This document shows, piece by piece, positions 20,811-32,819 of a stretch of 64,000 nucleotides of DNA; the first letter of the stretch is position 1, and each line of letters starts with the position of its first letter. The position numbers and the translations under genes are program-made. The notes beneath the pieces are model-generated. The model was not told the origin of the DNA. It saw nothing but the letters and a program-made list of their open reading frames with translations, and made no database searches. The DNA is from Chrysoporthe austroafricana (lineage: Eukaryota > Ascomycota > Sordariomycetes > Diaporthales > Cryphonectriaceae). Location of the stretch: positions 2,976,001-3,040,000 of the forward strand of contig JYIP02000003.1 in assembly GCA_001051155.2 (NCBI GenBank), given 5' to 3'.

Positions 20811-23800
20811 GGAGGATTATAGCGGTGGAAGAGAGACTTTGGTATGAAAAGTCTGGGAGACAAGGCATCTAAGTTGGTCCTTGAAAAAGCATGTGGCATA
20901 GTGAGTCGCTAATATCGCTACTGTAATTACTAGTTTCCTTCCCATTCTTTCTCACTTTAATTGGGCTCTTCAAAACGAGTGTACTACTTACCACGACAAT
21001 TATTACTTAGGTAGGTATTAATTCAATCACCTGTTTATCTTCGGCTGCCATAGAGGTTGTTACTAGGGCCCGTGGTGCCATATCGCTCTTCATAGGACAT
21101 ATGCGAGCCAAGTACGTGATTGAATTTGAAATACAATGGTAGTGGCTGTTCGGATGGAAGTTGCCTGGTCCTTCACTCCAAAGTAACTGTGCTAACTGTG
21201 TAAAAGCTGGGAGCACTGTCTTTCATCCAGTATTCATCACGAAAAGACCTCGATGTGTTTTGGGATCTGCTACGAAGTTGCTGTTACGATATTCCCATAA
21301 GCAGCTCCATGAGTTCTCATGAAGGTTTTCGTCTAAAGGCTAGATTGGCTACGGGATTTTGTCTGCGTTGGGTGAACGCCCTCAGCACTTTCGTCAACAG
21401 AAGCATATTGGCAATAGAGCACGCCGCTAGGACTGCCGGATCACCAAAGAGGGCAGACGACGTCGGCAACATCACGCTGAGACCTAAGGACGGGAGTGTC
21501 TGCTTGGTCTGTATCCAGATCCCCAGGACTTTCTTCGCCAGTGTATGTGCGCGCGGCTTACTGGAGATTCATACATTCCCTTCAGGCTGCCCAGGTAGCT
21601 CGAAAGGGCCGGGGGGGTATGAACATGCACTGCTCGTGATCCAGAAACGCCTGACACTGACGTAACGGCCACATGACATCAAGAAGGCTTTAAAGTGGTC
21701 CGAGAAAGGAAACAAAGGCTTTCCTGCCCCGCACCAATTTACGAGTAATTATAGAGGAATGACATGATGCCCAGTGAGCGTAGCGCCAGAGGCAATGCAA
21801 CAGGCTCCGGTGCCGTCTCGCCGCCTCAGCGCCAGGATCGAAGCAGGACACGATGCAACGCGCAGCCTGGTCGACACAGCCAGCCTGCCCTCGCTTACCG
21901 GTCCACTCGATCTGGGCCTATGCGGCCTAGTCGGAGGTGTCGTGACACGAAAAGCTGCCGCCACCCGGCCGGTACGCATGGTAGGCCAGGCCACATAGGG
22001 AACGGGTCCCATGGCCGCCACTCGTCAACCCCCTCCCGTGACCTCGACGAGATCCTGTGGCTGCTTGCTTGCTTGCTTCTGAGGAGCTGGCAGGGGCGCC
22101 TCGTTGAGACAGGCAGCACACACGCCCTCCTGTTTGCGAGCCCGGCCTGGGGAGAGTCTGTGCGTCCATGCGTGAACCGGCGCACGTCCGCGAGCTCTTG
22201 TCCGACGAACCGGCCGTCGCGCAGCCACAATGGCCAGGCCCCGTTACCGCCCAGGAAAACAGAGATTCCCGCCCCTCGACTGGCAGTTCGTGCTCGTGCT
22301 GGGACGGAGGCGGGCGCCTGCTCGCTCCCTCGTCGGCAAGGTCGCACGGCAGGAGACACCAGTCACCGCGGTGGCCAGGCGACATCTCAAGTATGACCAA
22401 AAGTCAACAAAGACACCCCGGGCAGCCGGCGATCGCCTGCGAGCAGCCGTAACCCCCCCATCCCTCCTCCCTCCCTTCGTCCGCCCGGTGACGGTGGTGA
22501 TCTTCGGCATTGGCGTTGTGATGACGACCGGTGGCGTCGAGGAGATGACGACCTCGTCACCCCGAGGACGCCGCGGCGGCGGCGAGCAGGCGAGCAGCGC
22601 CAGGCCAGCCGGCCGTGGACGGCGGCGAGGGTGGGAGACACAAACCTCGATCGTCCGATCCTGGCCTGGGAGGTCTCCCCCCCTCCCCCCTTTCGCAACC
22701 CCCGGCCTCCCACAGTCACGAGACGTCGTACGCCCGGGACAGCCGCGTGCTGCAGTGCTACCCTACCCACCTGCTGACTGGTCTCCCCACCGGGGGGGGG
22801 TGTTGAGAGAAGGCCAGGTGGAAGATTGCTGGGCGGAGGGGGGATGGGGGGTTTCGAGATTGCGTCCTGTACGGAGAGTGGCACCTGGCCCCGTGGATCT
22901 CACTGGCAGATGCGTCGGATGCGGGTCTGAGACAGCCGCACACAGCGGCTGCGCGCTCCCGGAGAAGGAGGGGACCAGCTGGTGGACAGTGCGAGGGGGG
23001 CGCTATCGTGTACGTAGTGGTCATCCCCGCCACCGCGGCGCACGACGGGGTCTCGCAGCGCCTGGACGACGGCGTTGGCCTCGTGGGGTGCGCCTGCAAG
23101 CCCCGTCTGGTTCTGGCGTCGAGGCCGACAGCTGCGCGCCCAGGCCTGGGGCCCTCGACAGGCGCGCCAGGACGCTCAAAGAGGCAAGGCAGGGCAGGGC
23201 CGGGCCAGGTTCCGGGTCAGCCAGAGGAGATTATAATCCGGATAGGACAGGAGAGGATGGACTACGTAAGTATGGCGCAGACGAGGCTACCCAGTAAGTA
23301 GGCGGCGCGGCCAAGTCACGACGAACCGGTACCGACACGGATCACTGCCGCCAGCCGTGGCTGTCAGCTGCAGGGCCCGCTGCACGCCTGGGACCGCGAC
23401 GGTGCTCTGGTGCTAGCGACGCCCCTATTTTGGCCCTTCCCTCCCCCCTGAGCCCACGGCTGGACTCGATTTCCTGACAGCTCATCGGGGAATTACAAGT
23501 CTGCTGGCCTTCACGGCTTTGTTCGGCGGGGACCCCCCTTCGCGCGCCTGCGCTTACTAACACCCCCTCCCCCATTGTCTCGATACCGGAGACAAGGCGG
23601 CCTGCAAGTGCCAACGCTCACGGCATCCGCAGGCCACCGGCGGAGCCCCCAGGCCCAGAGGCCTGGGAAGGGGGACGAGGAGCATGTGCACTCCCCATCG
23701 CTGGCCTGCGCCGCACGCAGCCCCTCGGAGGGTGCAGATCTGGCGCCGGCAGGACCTTCGTCGGGGCCAGAGAGAGGAGTCGGCGCTATCGACCACGCCG

Positions 23801-23990
23801 GCGCCGCTGATCGAGGGGTCCGGCTCGTTCTGGCCAGGCCATCGCGCGGACACGCTCGCTCGCTCGCTCGCCCGCCCGCCCGCCCAGGAGCCGTAGCGCG
23901 CGAGACCGGCCGAGGGCTGTTACGGACGTACGATGGTGAGGTAGGTATGGCGCCGTGCCAGATCGACGCAGCGCCTGGAGGGCGAGGCGG

Positions 23991-24017
23991 CGCCGCCGCC
24001 GCCGCCGCCGCCGCCGC
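23991..24017. repeat. (GCC)n trinucleotide microsatellite
   Basis: Nine GCC/CGC units in a row, followed directly by short CAGTAG units. The tract would read poly-Ala, poly-Pro or poly-Arg depending on frame, so nearby long open frames are not evidence of a gene. Confidence 0.9.
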
Positions 24018-24427
24018 AGTAGCAGTAGCAGCAGTACCCCGTGCGCATGCTGGGCCAGGCTGACGTCGTCCGCCGGAGGTTCTGGCGCTGGGATGGACCT
24101 GGGGAGCCAGGAGAGACGGCGTTCTCGTATGAATGTGTGGCTTTACTGTACTGTGCAGTACAGACAGCACTGCTGGCGTCCCAGGCAGCCTGGCATCCCC
24201 GTGGGGCCTCCCCTCCTCCTCCTCATCCTCGCCAGAGGTCCAGTCGCGCGCGTATCCCCGGGCCGGTGCGGCTTCGGGGAAAGAGAGAGAGAGAGGCCCA
24301 GGGTTGACGCGCGACGTTCCCTCGATGGATCATTTAGCTCGCGGCACGAGCCAATGTGATTTGCGGTGTGGGGCGGCGGTGGTGGGTGCGTTATTACGGG
24401 AGAACTGCGGCACCACTTACTTGTGCA

Positions 24428-24434
<7 letters not shown>

Positions 24435-24460
<26 letters not shown>
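24435..24460. repeat. (GT)n dinucleotide microsatellite
   Basis: A run of GT units, about 13 copies, in the region upstream of veA. Confidence 0.9.
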
Positions 24461-24818
24461 CTCTGGACCAGGTTTTCCTCGCTCTCGCGGTGGACCAGGG
24501 CACGCAGAGCCTGGCACCTGGTGGCTGCCCAACGGGAGAGGCCCCAAATCTTCCAAGCGGCCGGGTCAGCGAGGGGAGGGGAGCGAGCTGGGGCGACGGG
24601 GTGGGGACAGGACAGGGCAGGCCAGAGGGACCCAGGCTGGAGCACTTTATTAACGATGGTACTATGTAGGGTAGGTATTATACTATGGTGGTATGCGGGA
24701 CGCGTGTCGGCCACGGTCTGGTATGGTTGTATGGTGCGGCAGCAGGGGACGCCTGAGGGATTTCTGCATGCACGCACCACACACGGCAGGCAGGCACCTC
24801 GTGTGGGACGCATCTGCA

Positions 24819-24835
24819 TTTTTTTTTTTTTTTTT
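24819..24835. repeat. Poly-T tract
   Basis: A run of 17 thymines inside GC-rich sequence. Such tracts keep nucleosomes off DNA in fungi and can act as promoter elements. Here no nearby gene start was found. Confidence 0.85.
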
Positions 24836-24967
24836 ATTTCCTTTCTTTGAGTTTGATGAGGATATCGGATCTGGCCTTCGCGGTGGCAGCGGTGATGATA
24901 CGGGGGTGCCGGGTGGAGCTGGACGTATACGTCCTTGGCCGGCACACCGCAGCACAGCAGCGATGCC

Positions 24968-24988
24968 CAGCAGCAGCAGCAGCAGCAG
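24968..24988. repeat. (CAG)n trinucleotide microsatellite
   Basis: Seven consecutive CAG units. No conserved coding context surrounds it. Confidence 0.85.
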
Positions 24989-25756
24989 GTAGAGTACTGG
25001 CCAAGCACGGGCATGGATTCCCTACTGCGACACGTCACCTGGATCTATCTCCGTCCGATCTGCCCGCTGTGGGCCGCCATCTATCTACCTGTGAAGCAGC
25101 GCATCATGCTGGCGCGGACGACGACGACGACGAGGACGACGAGGGAGATGAGGATGATGGTAGAGGGGCCTGGCCAGCCGCGCGCTGCCTGCTTGGCAAG
25201 TTCCGAGCGCGCCTCCTGTCGTGTCTCACCCTCTCCTCCTCCTCTCCTCTTCCTCCTCCCCTTCCCCCTCGCTCGGGCATGCTGCGTACGCCATTGTGGC
25301 AAGATCCCGGGAGACCGGTCAGGGAGGAGATTGGTTCGACTCGGAGATGGTGGCCCGAGCACGCACGCCCGGAGCCGGGGCGCGGACGGGGCTCGCTGCT
25401 GGCCCCTCGGGGATCGAGAATCCCAGCGAACCTACCGCTGGCCTGCTTACCATGGTATGGCGCTGTTGCGGTGCTACTGATGGGCTGCTGGGCTGGGCTG
25501 GGCTGGGTTGGGCTGCTGGGGCCCTGCTAGCACGCCCCTAGTACACCGCGCACTGGGAGTTAGTAGTTAGTACTATAGCACCCGGTGGCCTATACTGCCA
25601 AGTCTGGCATGGTGCTACAGGACCCATGACGGCGGGTGCAGCCGGTTCCCCGTGCTATGTCACTCCGCGCAGGCTCCACCAGTCCGCTGATCTGCCCCAC
25701 CGCGCAGGGCTCCATATGCTCGTTTCAGGGATCCTGTCGAGTAGGGCCCCCCTCGA

Positions 25757-25799
25757 TTTTATTATTTTTTTTTATTTTTTTATTTTTTTTTCTTTTTCG
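25757..25799. repeat. T-rich homopolymer cluster
   Basis: Several thymine runs separated by single A or C bases, within an otherwise GC-rich stretch, followed after about ten bases by a C run. Confidence 0.85.
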
Positions 25800-25911
25800 A
25801 CGTTGGTTTCCCCCCCCCCCGCCACCGCCCGTGGGGAGGCAAAAGCCTGGGGGCTGCTGGAGACGGGAGGGGATAAACATGGCTTGCGCGGGGCGACTTG
25901 TACTATACTCA

Positions 25912-25936
25912 CTCGCTCGCTCGCTCGCTCGCTCGC
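25912..25936. repeat. (CTCG)n tetranucleotide microsatellite
   Basis: Six units of CTCG. A second tract of the same unit, running into GCCC units, lies at about 23857-23883, so this tetramer recurs 2 kb apart in the region upstream of veA. Confidence 0.85.
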
Positions 25937-26301
25937 CGTGCCCTCCCCCTCCCCGGATGCGGCGCGGCCGTCCTCACCATGCTCGGCGACTATTATGGTA
26001 CCTGCCCAGTGCCGTACTCTAAGGACGCCTGTCCCTGCTGGCGGGGTTCTTTGTACGGCGGCACAGCTCGTCTCTGCACGCACCGCGAAGGCAATCAATA
26101 GGCATGGGACAGAATGCTACGTCAGGGCCAAGGGGGACCCACCCGCCAAAATTAACCTGGGCGGGCTTCAGACACTTCGGGGGCAGCTTCTGGCAAGCCC
26201 CGAGACGAGACGGGCTAGACCGCATCCTGCCAGGTCTAAGCCGCCTTCTCTCTCGCTCTCTCTCCCCCTCTGTGCCGCTCGTACTTTTATCCTCGACGAC
26301 G

Positions 26302-26329
26302 AGGTGGTGGTGGTGGTGGTGGTGGTGGA
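26302..26329. repeat. (GGT)n trinucleotide microsatellite
   Basis: About nine GGT units followed by GGA/GGGA-rich sequence. The G-runs immediately downstream could form G-quadruplex structures. Confidence 0.85.
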
Positions 26330-26949
26330 GGAGGGAGGGAGGGGGGGATCTCTACTATAGTAAGCATATATATATCGACATCGGCGTGGTTGTGGGACCA
26401 GCAGCCAGAGACATGGCCTGATCTCGCTCTCTCTCTGTCCCTCTCTCGGCCCACGGCCCGGCGTGCTGAGGCGAGAGGTGGGCGCAGCAGCAGAACGTTC
26501 TGTGCTGTGCAGCTGGACTGACTGGCGGGCTGGTTACCAGGCTGCCGGTTCCGGCCCCCAGCAGCAGCAGCAGCACTGCGGATCGCACAAACCCAGCCGC
26601 AACGCCTACGCTGCACACAGATGAAGGGGGGAGGGGGAGGGGTGGTTGTGAGGCACAGCACGGCGCCTCCCAGTGCCGGCTCGGGTCAAGTGGCCCTGTC
26701 CGGCTGTCTGGCTGTCTGTATGCACAGCGCCCCACTCCCGCCACCACCACCACCACCGCTGCCGCTGGCGGCCGCCGCTGATTGGCCCGCCTCAGATAAA
26801 AGTACCGATTTTCCCATCCCAGAGCCCGCCCGCCGCCCTCGCTGTGGCACACCCCTCGGCCCAATAGAGCGGTTGCTGGGGGTGGGTGGGCTGCGACTGC
26901 GTGGCTACGTACTGTATGGCACGGTGCCATGCCGCTGGTGCACGGGGGC

Positions 26950-27040
26950 AGCAGCACCAGCACCAGCACCAGCACCAGCACCAGCACCAGCACCAGCACC
27001 AGCAGGGGCATCAGTACCAGTACCAGCACCAGCACCAGCC
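26950..27040. repeat. (CAGCAC)n hexanucleotide array
   Basis: About nine near-perfect CAGCAC units, a short interruption (GGGGCATCAGTACCAG), then more units. Any frame stays open because the unit is six bases. The frames give Gln-His, Ala-Pro or Ser-Thr runs. Confidence 0.9.
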
Positions 27041-27412
27041 CTCGCGAGCAACCAGTGGTCGTGGGCCCGTGAGCCCTCCCCGCCTCGACGAGGGAGGAGA
27101 GGGAGGAGGAGGAGGAGGGTCCTGGTGGCGGCGGAAGACGACATCGAATTCCGCGGAAATAGTGGAAACAAATCTGATCGATCATCAGGCACAATAGACG
27201 AGCCCACCCGGCAGATGCCCGAACCACCCAAGAGTCATCCCTACGGGGGGAGGGCAGCCCATTGCCTGCCAGCCGCTTGGCTGCATGCGGCAGGTCTGCA
27301 CAGCTGGCAGGGCGTGGCCCGTACTGTGCAGGGGCCGCGGCGTCTGGACGGGGCCCACGGTGGTGTCGATCCGGGAGGCACTGTGCGCGGGTCCGCCTAG
27401 CTAGATGCTACG

Positions 27413-27437
27413 GTACCATACCATAGTAGTATGGTAC
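27413..27437. repeat. Perfect inverted repeat (9-bp arms, 7-nt loop)
   Basis: GTACCATAC is followed after seven bases by GTATGGTAC, its exact reverse complement. It is AT-balanced within a GC-rich region and is not followed by a T-run on either side. Confidence 0.75.
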
Positions 27438-27868
27438 TGCCAGTGACCGCTGTAGCATACCTAGTACCCACTACCGTGCTGGGGGGGACAGGACAGGCCA
27501 CACACAGCTTGGCGGCGCAGCACACTACGGTACAGTAGCATGCTGGCGCCGACAGGGGCTGGCCCTCGCTCCCGGCGCACGGGGTTCGTGGATTCCCAGC
27601 GAGCCCTCCTAGCGGAACCCAATGAGAAGGCCCTGCACCCTGGCCCCTGGGCCGCCTGGGGCCGCCTGGGCCCTCGATCCTGAGGTACCCAGCCCGCTGC
27701 CTTGGGACAGAGCAGGAGGGCCGTGAGGGACCGACCGCTGGGACCGCACCTGCAGCAACGCCTGCGCGCCCCACCTCCAATCACCCTTCTCTGTCCCCTT
27801 CCCACGCCTCTCTGGGGGCCTTCTCTGGGGCCTTCTCTGCCGCCGCCGATCTCCGCTGCGAGCTGTGT

Positions 27869-27909
27869 ACTGCTGCTGCTGCTGCTGCTGCCGCTGCCGC
27901 CGCCGCCTT
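27869..27909. repeat. (TGC)n/(CGC)n trinucleotide tract
   Basis: Seven TGC units running into CCGCTGCCGCCGCCGCC, in the likely promoter or leader of veA. Confidence 0.85.
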
Positions 27910-28420
27910 CCTGTGCCTCTTCGGTTCCAAGCTTTAGCCTCGGGGCCTAGGCCCCCAACCCTGCCTCCAGCCCTGGCCGCCTGCCCTGGCCGCTGCTGCC
28001 CTGCCCTGCCCTACCCTGCCAATGCCCTGCTTCTTTCTTGCTCGTCCATTTGCCGTCTTCCCTCTTCCTGCTTGTCCATTTTTCTCAAACCTCAACCTTC
28101 TCAAACCTCAACCCACCCAGCCTCGACCTCGATCGGCCTCGACGACCTCAAACCTCCTCTCCGTCCACCTTCCGCCTCCCGCCTCCCGTCTCCCGCCTCC
28201 TCCTCCCTCGCCGCGGCCCATCGCGATCCCGCGAGACCCTCTGATCGCCCTCGCAGGCCCGCAGTCGCTCGGCCCATCCGCACCGTCGGGTCAGGGAGCT
28301 GCAGGGCACACGCTGTCTCCCGGCCAGTCGTATTATTTCGCTTCAAACTCAAATCAGCATCGATCCTCCGTGCTCGTCCCGCCTCGCCTCGCATCGCGTC
28401 GCCTGGCGCTCGAGTCCCAG

Positions 28421-28693
28421 GTAAGCCGAACCTGCTCCACTTCCTGCTGTGTCTCGCCCGTCGCCCTCCGTGTCGATCCTCCTCTTCTGCGCCCAGCACC
28501 CCAACCCAGCCCAGTGCCCGTCCGATGAATCTACCACCTCCAGCGAACTCCCCCTCCTCCTCACCCCCCGCTGACCTGAGCCCACCAGCTTCCCGACCGC
28601 CCAGAGATCGCCTCATCGGGAGCCTGCTGCGTCGTCTTTCCCTCCTGGACGCCCCCCCTAGCAGGACACCCGGCTGGTCCTCATTACTATCAG
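28421..28693 (+). other. Candidate intron in the veA 5' leader
   Basis: A strong donor (CCAG then GTAAGC) at 28421 and an acceptor TTACTATCAG ending at 28693 would bound a 273-nt intron that ends one base before the veA start codon. Removing it would also remove the part of the leader closest to the start. This is an inference from splice sequences only. Confidence 0.4.
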
Positions 28694-28694
28694 C

Positions 28695-30459
28695 ATGGCA
28701 AACCTGGGCCCTCCTGCCCCGCCGACACGGGTCGGCGAGACGGTGACAGTCACGAGGACGACCCGCGAGGGCCGTCACCTCCACTATGAGCTGAAGGTCC
28801 TCCAACAGCCAGAGCGCGCCCGTGCCTGCGGCTCTGGCCCCAAGTGTGAGCCAAGACCTCCTCTCTCCCTCTCGGCCGTGACTGCTCGTCTCCCTCCCCC
28901 CTGGCGGCTGCTGACTGACAGCCGCAGCTTCTGCCGACCGCCGGCCTGTCGACCCGCCGCCCGTGGTACAGATGAAGGTCTTTGAGGGCGCCCGCCGCTC
29001 GGACGCCAAGGACATCACCTTCATGTACAACGCCGACTTCTTCCTGTACGCCAGCCTGCACCACGACACGGAGAAGCAGAGCAACCGCGTCAACACGCCC
29101 ACCTCGCCGCCGGTCCTGACCGGCATGCCCGTCTCCAGCATGATCCTGCTGGACCGCCCCGAGGAGGCGGGCTACTTCATCTTCTCCGACCTCAGCGTGC
29201 GCCACGAGGGCAGCTACTTCCTGACCTTCGCCCTCATGGAGGAGGTCAAGGAGGACCGCGACAAGGATCCCGACGAGCAGATGACCGGCTCCGACGAGAT
29301 CACGGGCCCGGACGTGGGCTCCAGCGGCAGGCACTTCTCGTTCCGGACGACCGTGCAGACCGACGTGTTCGACGTCTTCAGCGCCAAGAAGTTCCCCGGC
29401 CTCATGGAGAGCACCGCCCTCAGCCGCACCGTGGCCGAGCAGGGCTGCCGCGTGCGCATCCGCCGCGACGTCAGGATGAGGCGCCGCGAGAAGGGCGGCA
29501 AGGGCAAGGACGTCGCCGCGCGCGAGGACCAGTTCGCCCAGAAGCCCAGGGTGGAGCCCGAGCCGCACATCCGGGGCCGCTCCTCGAGCAACGATACCAG
29601 CGGGACCTACCAGTCGGAGATGCAGCGGAGGCAGTCCGTCATGGAGTACGGCCCGCCGAGGCCCTCGTTTGCCGTCTCGGAGCCCGCGAGGCAAGCGCCG
29701 TACGGACAGCCACCGCCCCCTTGCCCTCCACACGCGCAGTCGCTGCCGAACTCGCCGTCGTACGTACCACCGCCGCCTGGCGCCCAGTATCCCGCAAGGC
29801 CGCCGTACCCCTACGCGGGCGAGCGGCCCCCGTCCCGGCCCTACGGCGCCGCTGCTGCGCCTCCGCCCCCGCCTCCCAGGGAGAGCTACTCGTACCGGCA
29901 GTCGGTCCCGGCGCTCGCGCCGAAGCTGGAGGTCGACATGGACATGCAGAGGCCCAAGGACACGCTGCCGCCCATCCGAGCGGCGCTCACCGGCACCGTG
30001 CCGCCGCCGCTCCGCAGGCCCTCGTACACGCCGCAGTCGTCGGTCGGGTCGATGCCGCGCCTCCTGCCGCAGCTCCCGCCGCAGAAGCGGGACCTCACGC
30101 CACCGGAGTCGTCGCCGTTCCACCACAAGATCATAACGGCCCACGGGCCGTCGCTGCCGCCGCTCGTGCCGACATACGACCACATGCCCGCGCCGCCGAC
30201 GCCGGTGACGCCGTCCCGGAAGCGCACGGCCGAGGAAGCGTTCACGGCGATGCCGTCCGAGTCGTACCGGCTGCAGAACGGGCGCCGCGAGGACGAGCAG
30301 CCCCGCGACGCGAACTACAGGATGGGGCAGTCCGGGTGCAGGGCACAGGCGTCGGAGGCCGGCGACATGTGGCAGATGAGCGCGCCGCTGTACGCGCGTG
30401 CGTCCGACACTACGATCCCGGTCGAGTTCCCTGCGCTGTATACCAGCGGGACGGCCTGA
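28695..30459 (+). CDS. veA: Velvet-family regulator VeA
   Basis: Two exons (28695-28845 and 28928-30459) with an 82-nt intron (GTGAGC...GCCGCAG) give 560 residues, the normal VeA length. The velvet domain spans about residues 24-233. It is marked by [88 protein letters not shown] and [16 protein letters not shown]. The rest is the Pro/Ser/Tyr-rich disordered tail usual for VeA, with a basic RKRTAEE stretch near residue 480. VeA is a light-sensitive nuclear regulator that pairs with VelB and LaeA (known for the family) and balances sexual and asexual development with secondary metabolism. The intron position inside CGSGPKSSADRR is supported by continuity of the conserved block. Long antisense open frames across this gene are by-products of its GC-rich codons. 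Confidence 0.96.
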
Positions 30460-32293
<1,834 letters not shown>

Positions 32294-32636
32294 AATAGAC
32301 CGGGGGCGGGCTCCCGCCTGTACCCCTCCCCCCCCCCCCCGTCGCGCCCGGCACGCCCCGGCACGCCCCGCCCTCACTACGAGGTTACCCCCCCCCCCCG
32401 ACCTTTTACCAGGTTCACGCGACGGGCGCTCAAATCGGGTGCGTCGCCGTCCCATCGCGCCAGATCGGCGTACCACAGTCTCAGCGTCCAGGCCCCAGCC
32501 AACCCAATTCGACAGCCTCGCCTCGCCTCGTCTCGCCTCGACCCGATCCTGACCTGAGCCCGACCCGACCACAGCGCAGCCGGCCGGACAGGCAGACAGA
32601 GAGGCAGACAGACGGACAGACAGACAGAGAGACGGC

Positions 32637-32640
<4 letters not shown>

Positions 32641-32670
<30 letters not shown>
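32641..32670 (+). repeat. (TC)15 tract in the presumed 5' leader
   Basis: Fifteen TC units, followed by a GT run, lie 150-180 nt upstream of the start codon of the gene at 32820. CT-rich leaders are common in fungal genes, but a perfect 30-nt tract is unusual. It is complementary to the GA tract behind the same gene. Confidence 0.85.
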
Positions 32671-32673
<3 letters not shown>

Positions 32674-32819
32674 TGTGTGCTGCTTGCCTTCCCACCACGA
32701 ACCTGACGACCACGCACACACACACAACGCCCATACAAGACACCAGCACGCACGCATACACACACCTCCCTCTCGCCGGTCGGCCCCCTCCGTTCCTCTC
32801 CTCCTCCTCTTCCGAAACG

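Larger units (their letters stand above)
20811..28694. other. Long GC-rich, repeat-laden region without supported genes
   Basis: Nearly 8 kb between the SDR remnant and veA. From about 21.7 kb onward it is very GC-rich, so long open frames arise on both strands without conserved content. I saw no domain, no splice-consistent conserved exon and no transposon signature. It holds many simple repeats, annotated separately, and presumably includes the veA promoter and leader. Confidence 0.55.

Noticed and set aside
22230..23297. Long plus-strand open frame of 355 codons
   Set aside because: Lies in very GC-rich sequence where stops are rare. It is Arg/Gly/Pro-rich without any conserved block, and equally long frames exist on the other strand.
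25330..25345. GGTTCGACTC, like a tRNA B box
   Set aside because: No matching A box, acceptor stem or cloverleaf could be built around it.
26355..27227. Minus-strand frame of 290 codons with Leu-Val repeats
   Set aside because: The repetitive part is the translation of the CAGCAC array and the rest is GC-rich spacer. There is no signal of conservation.
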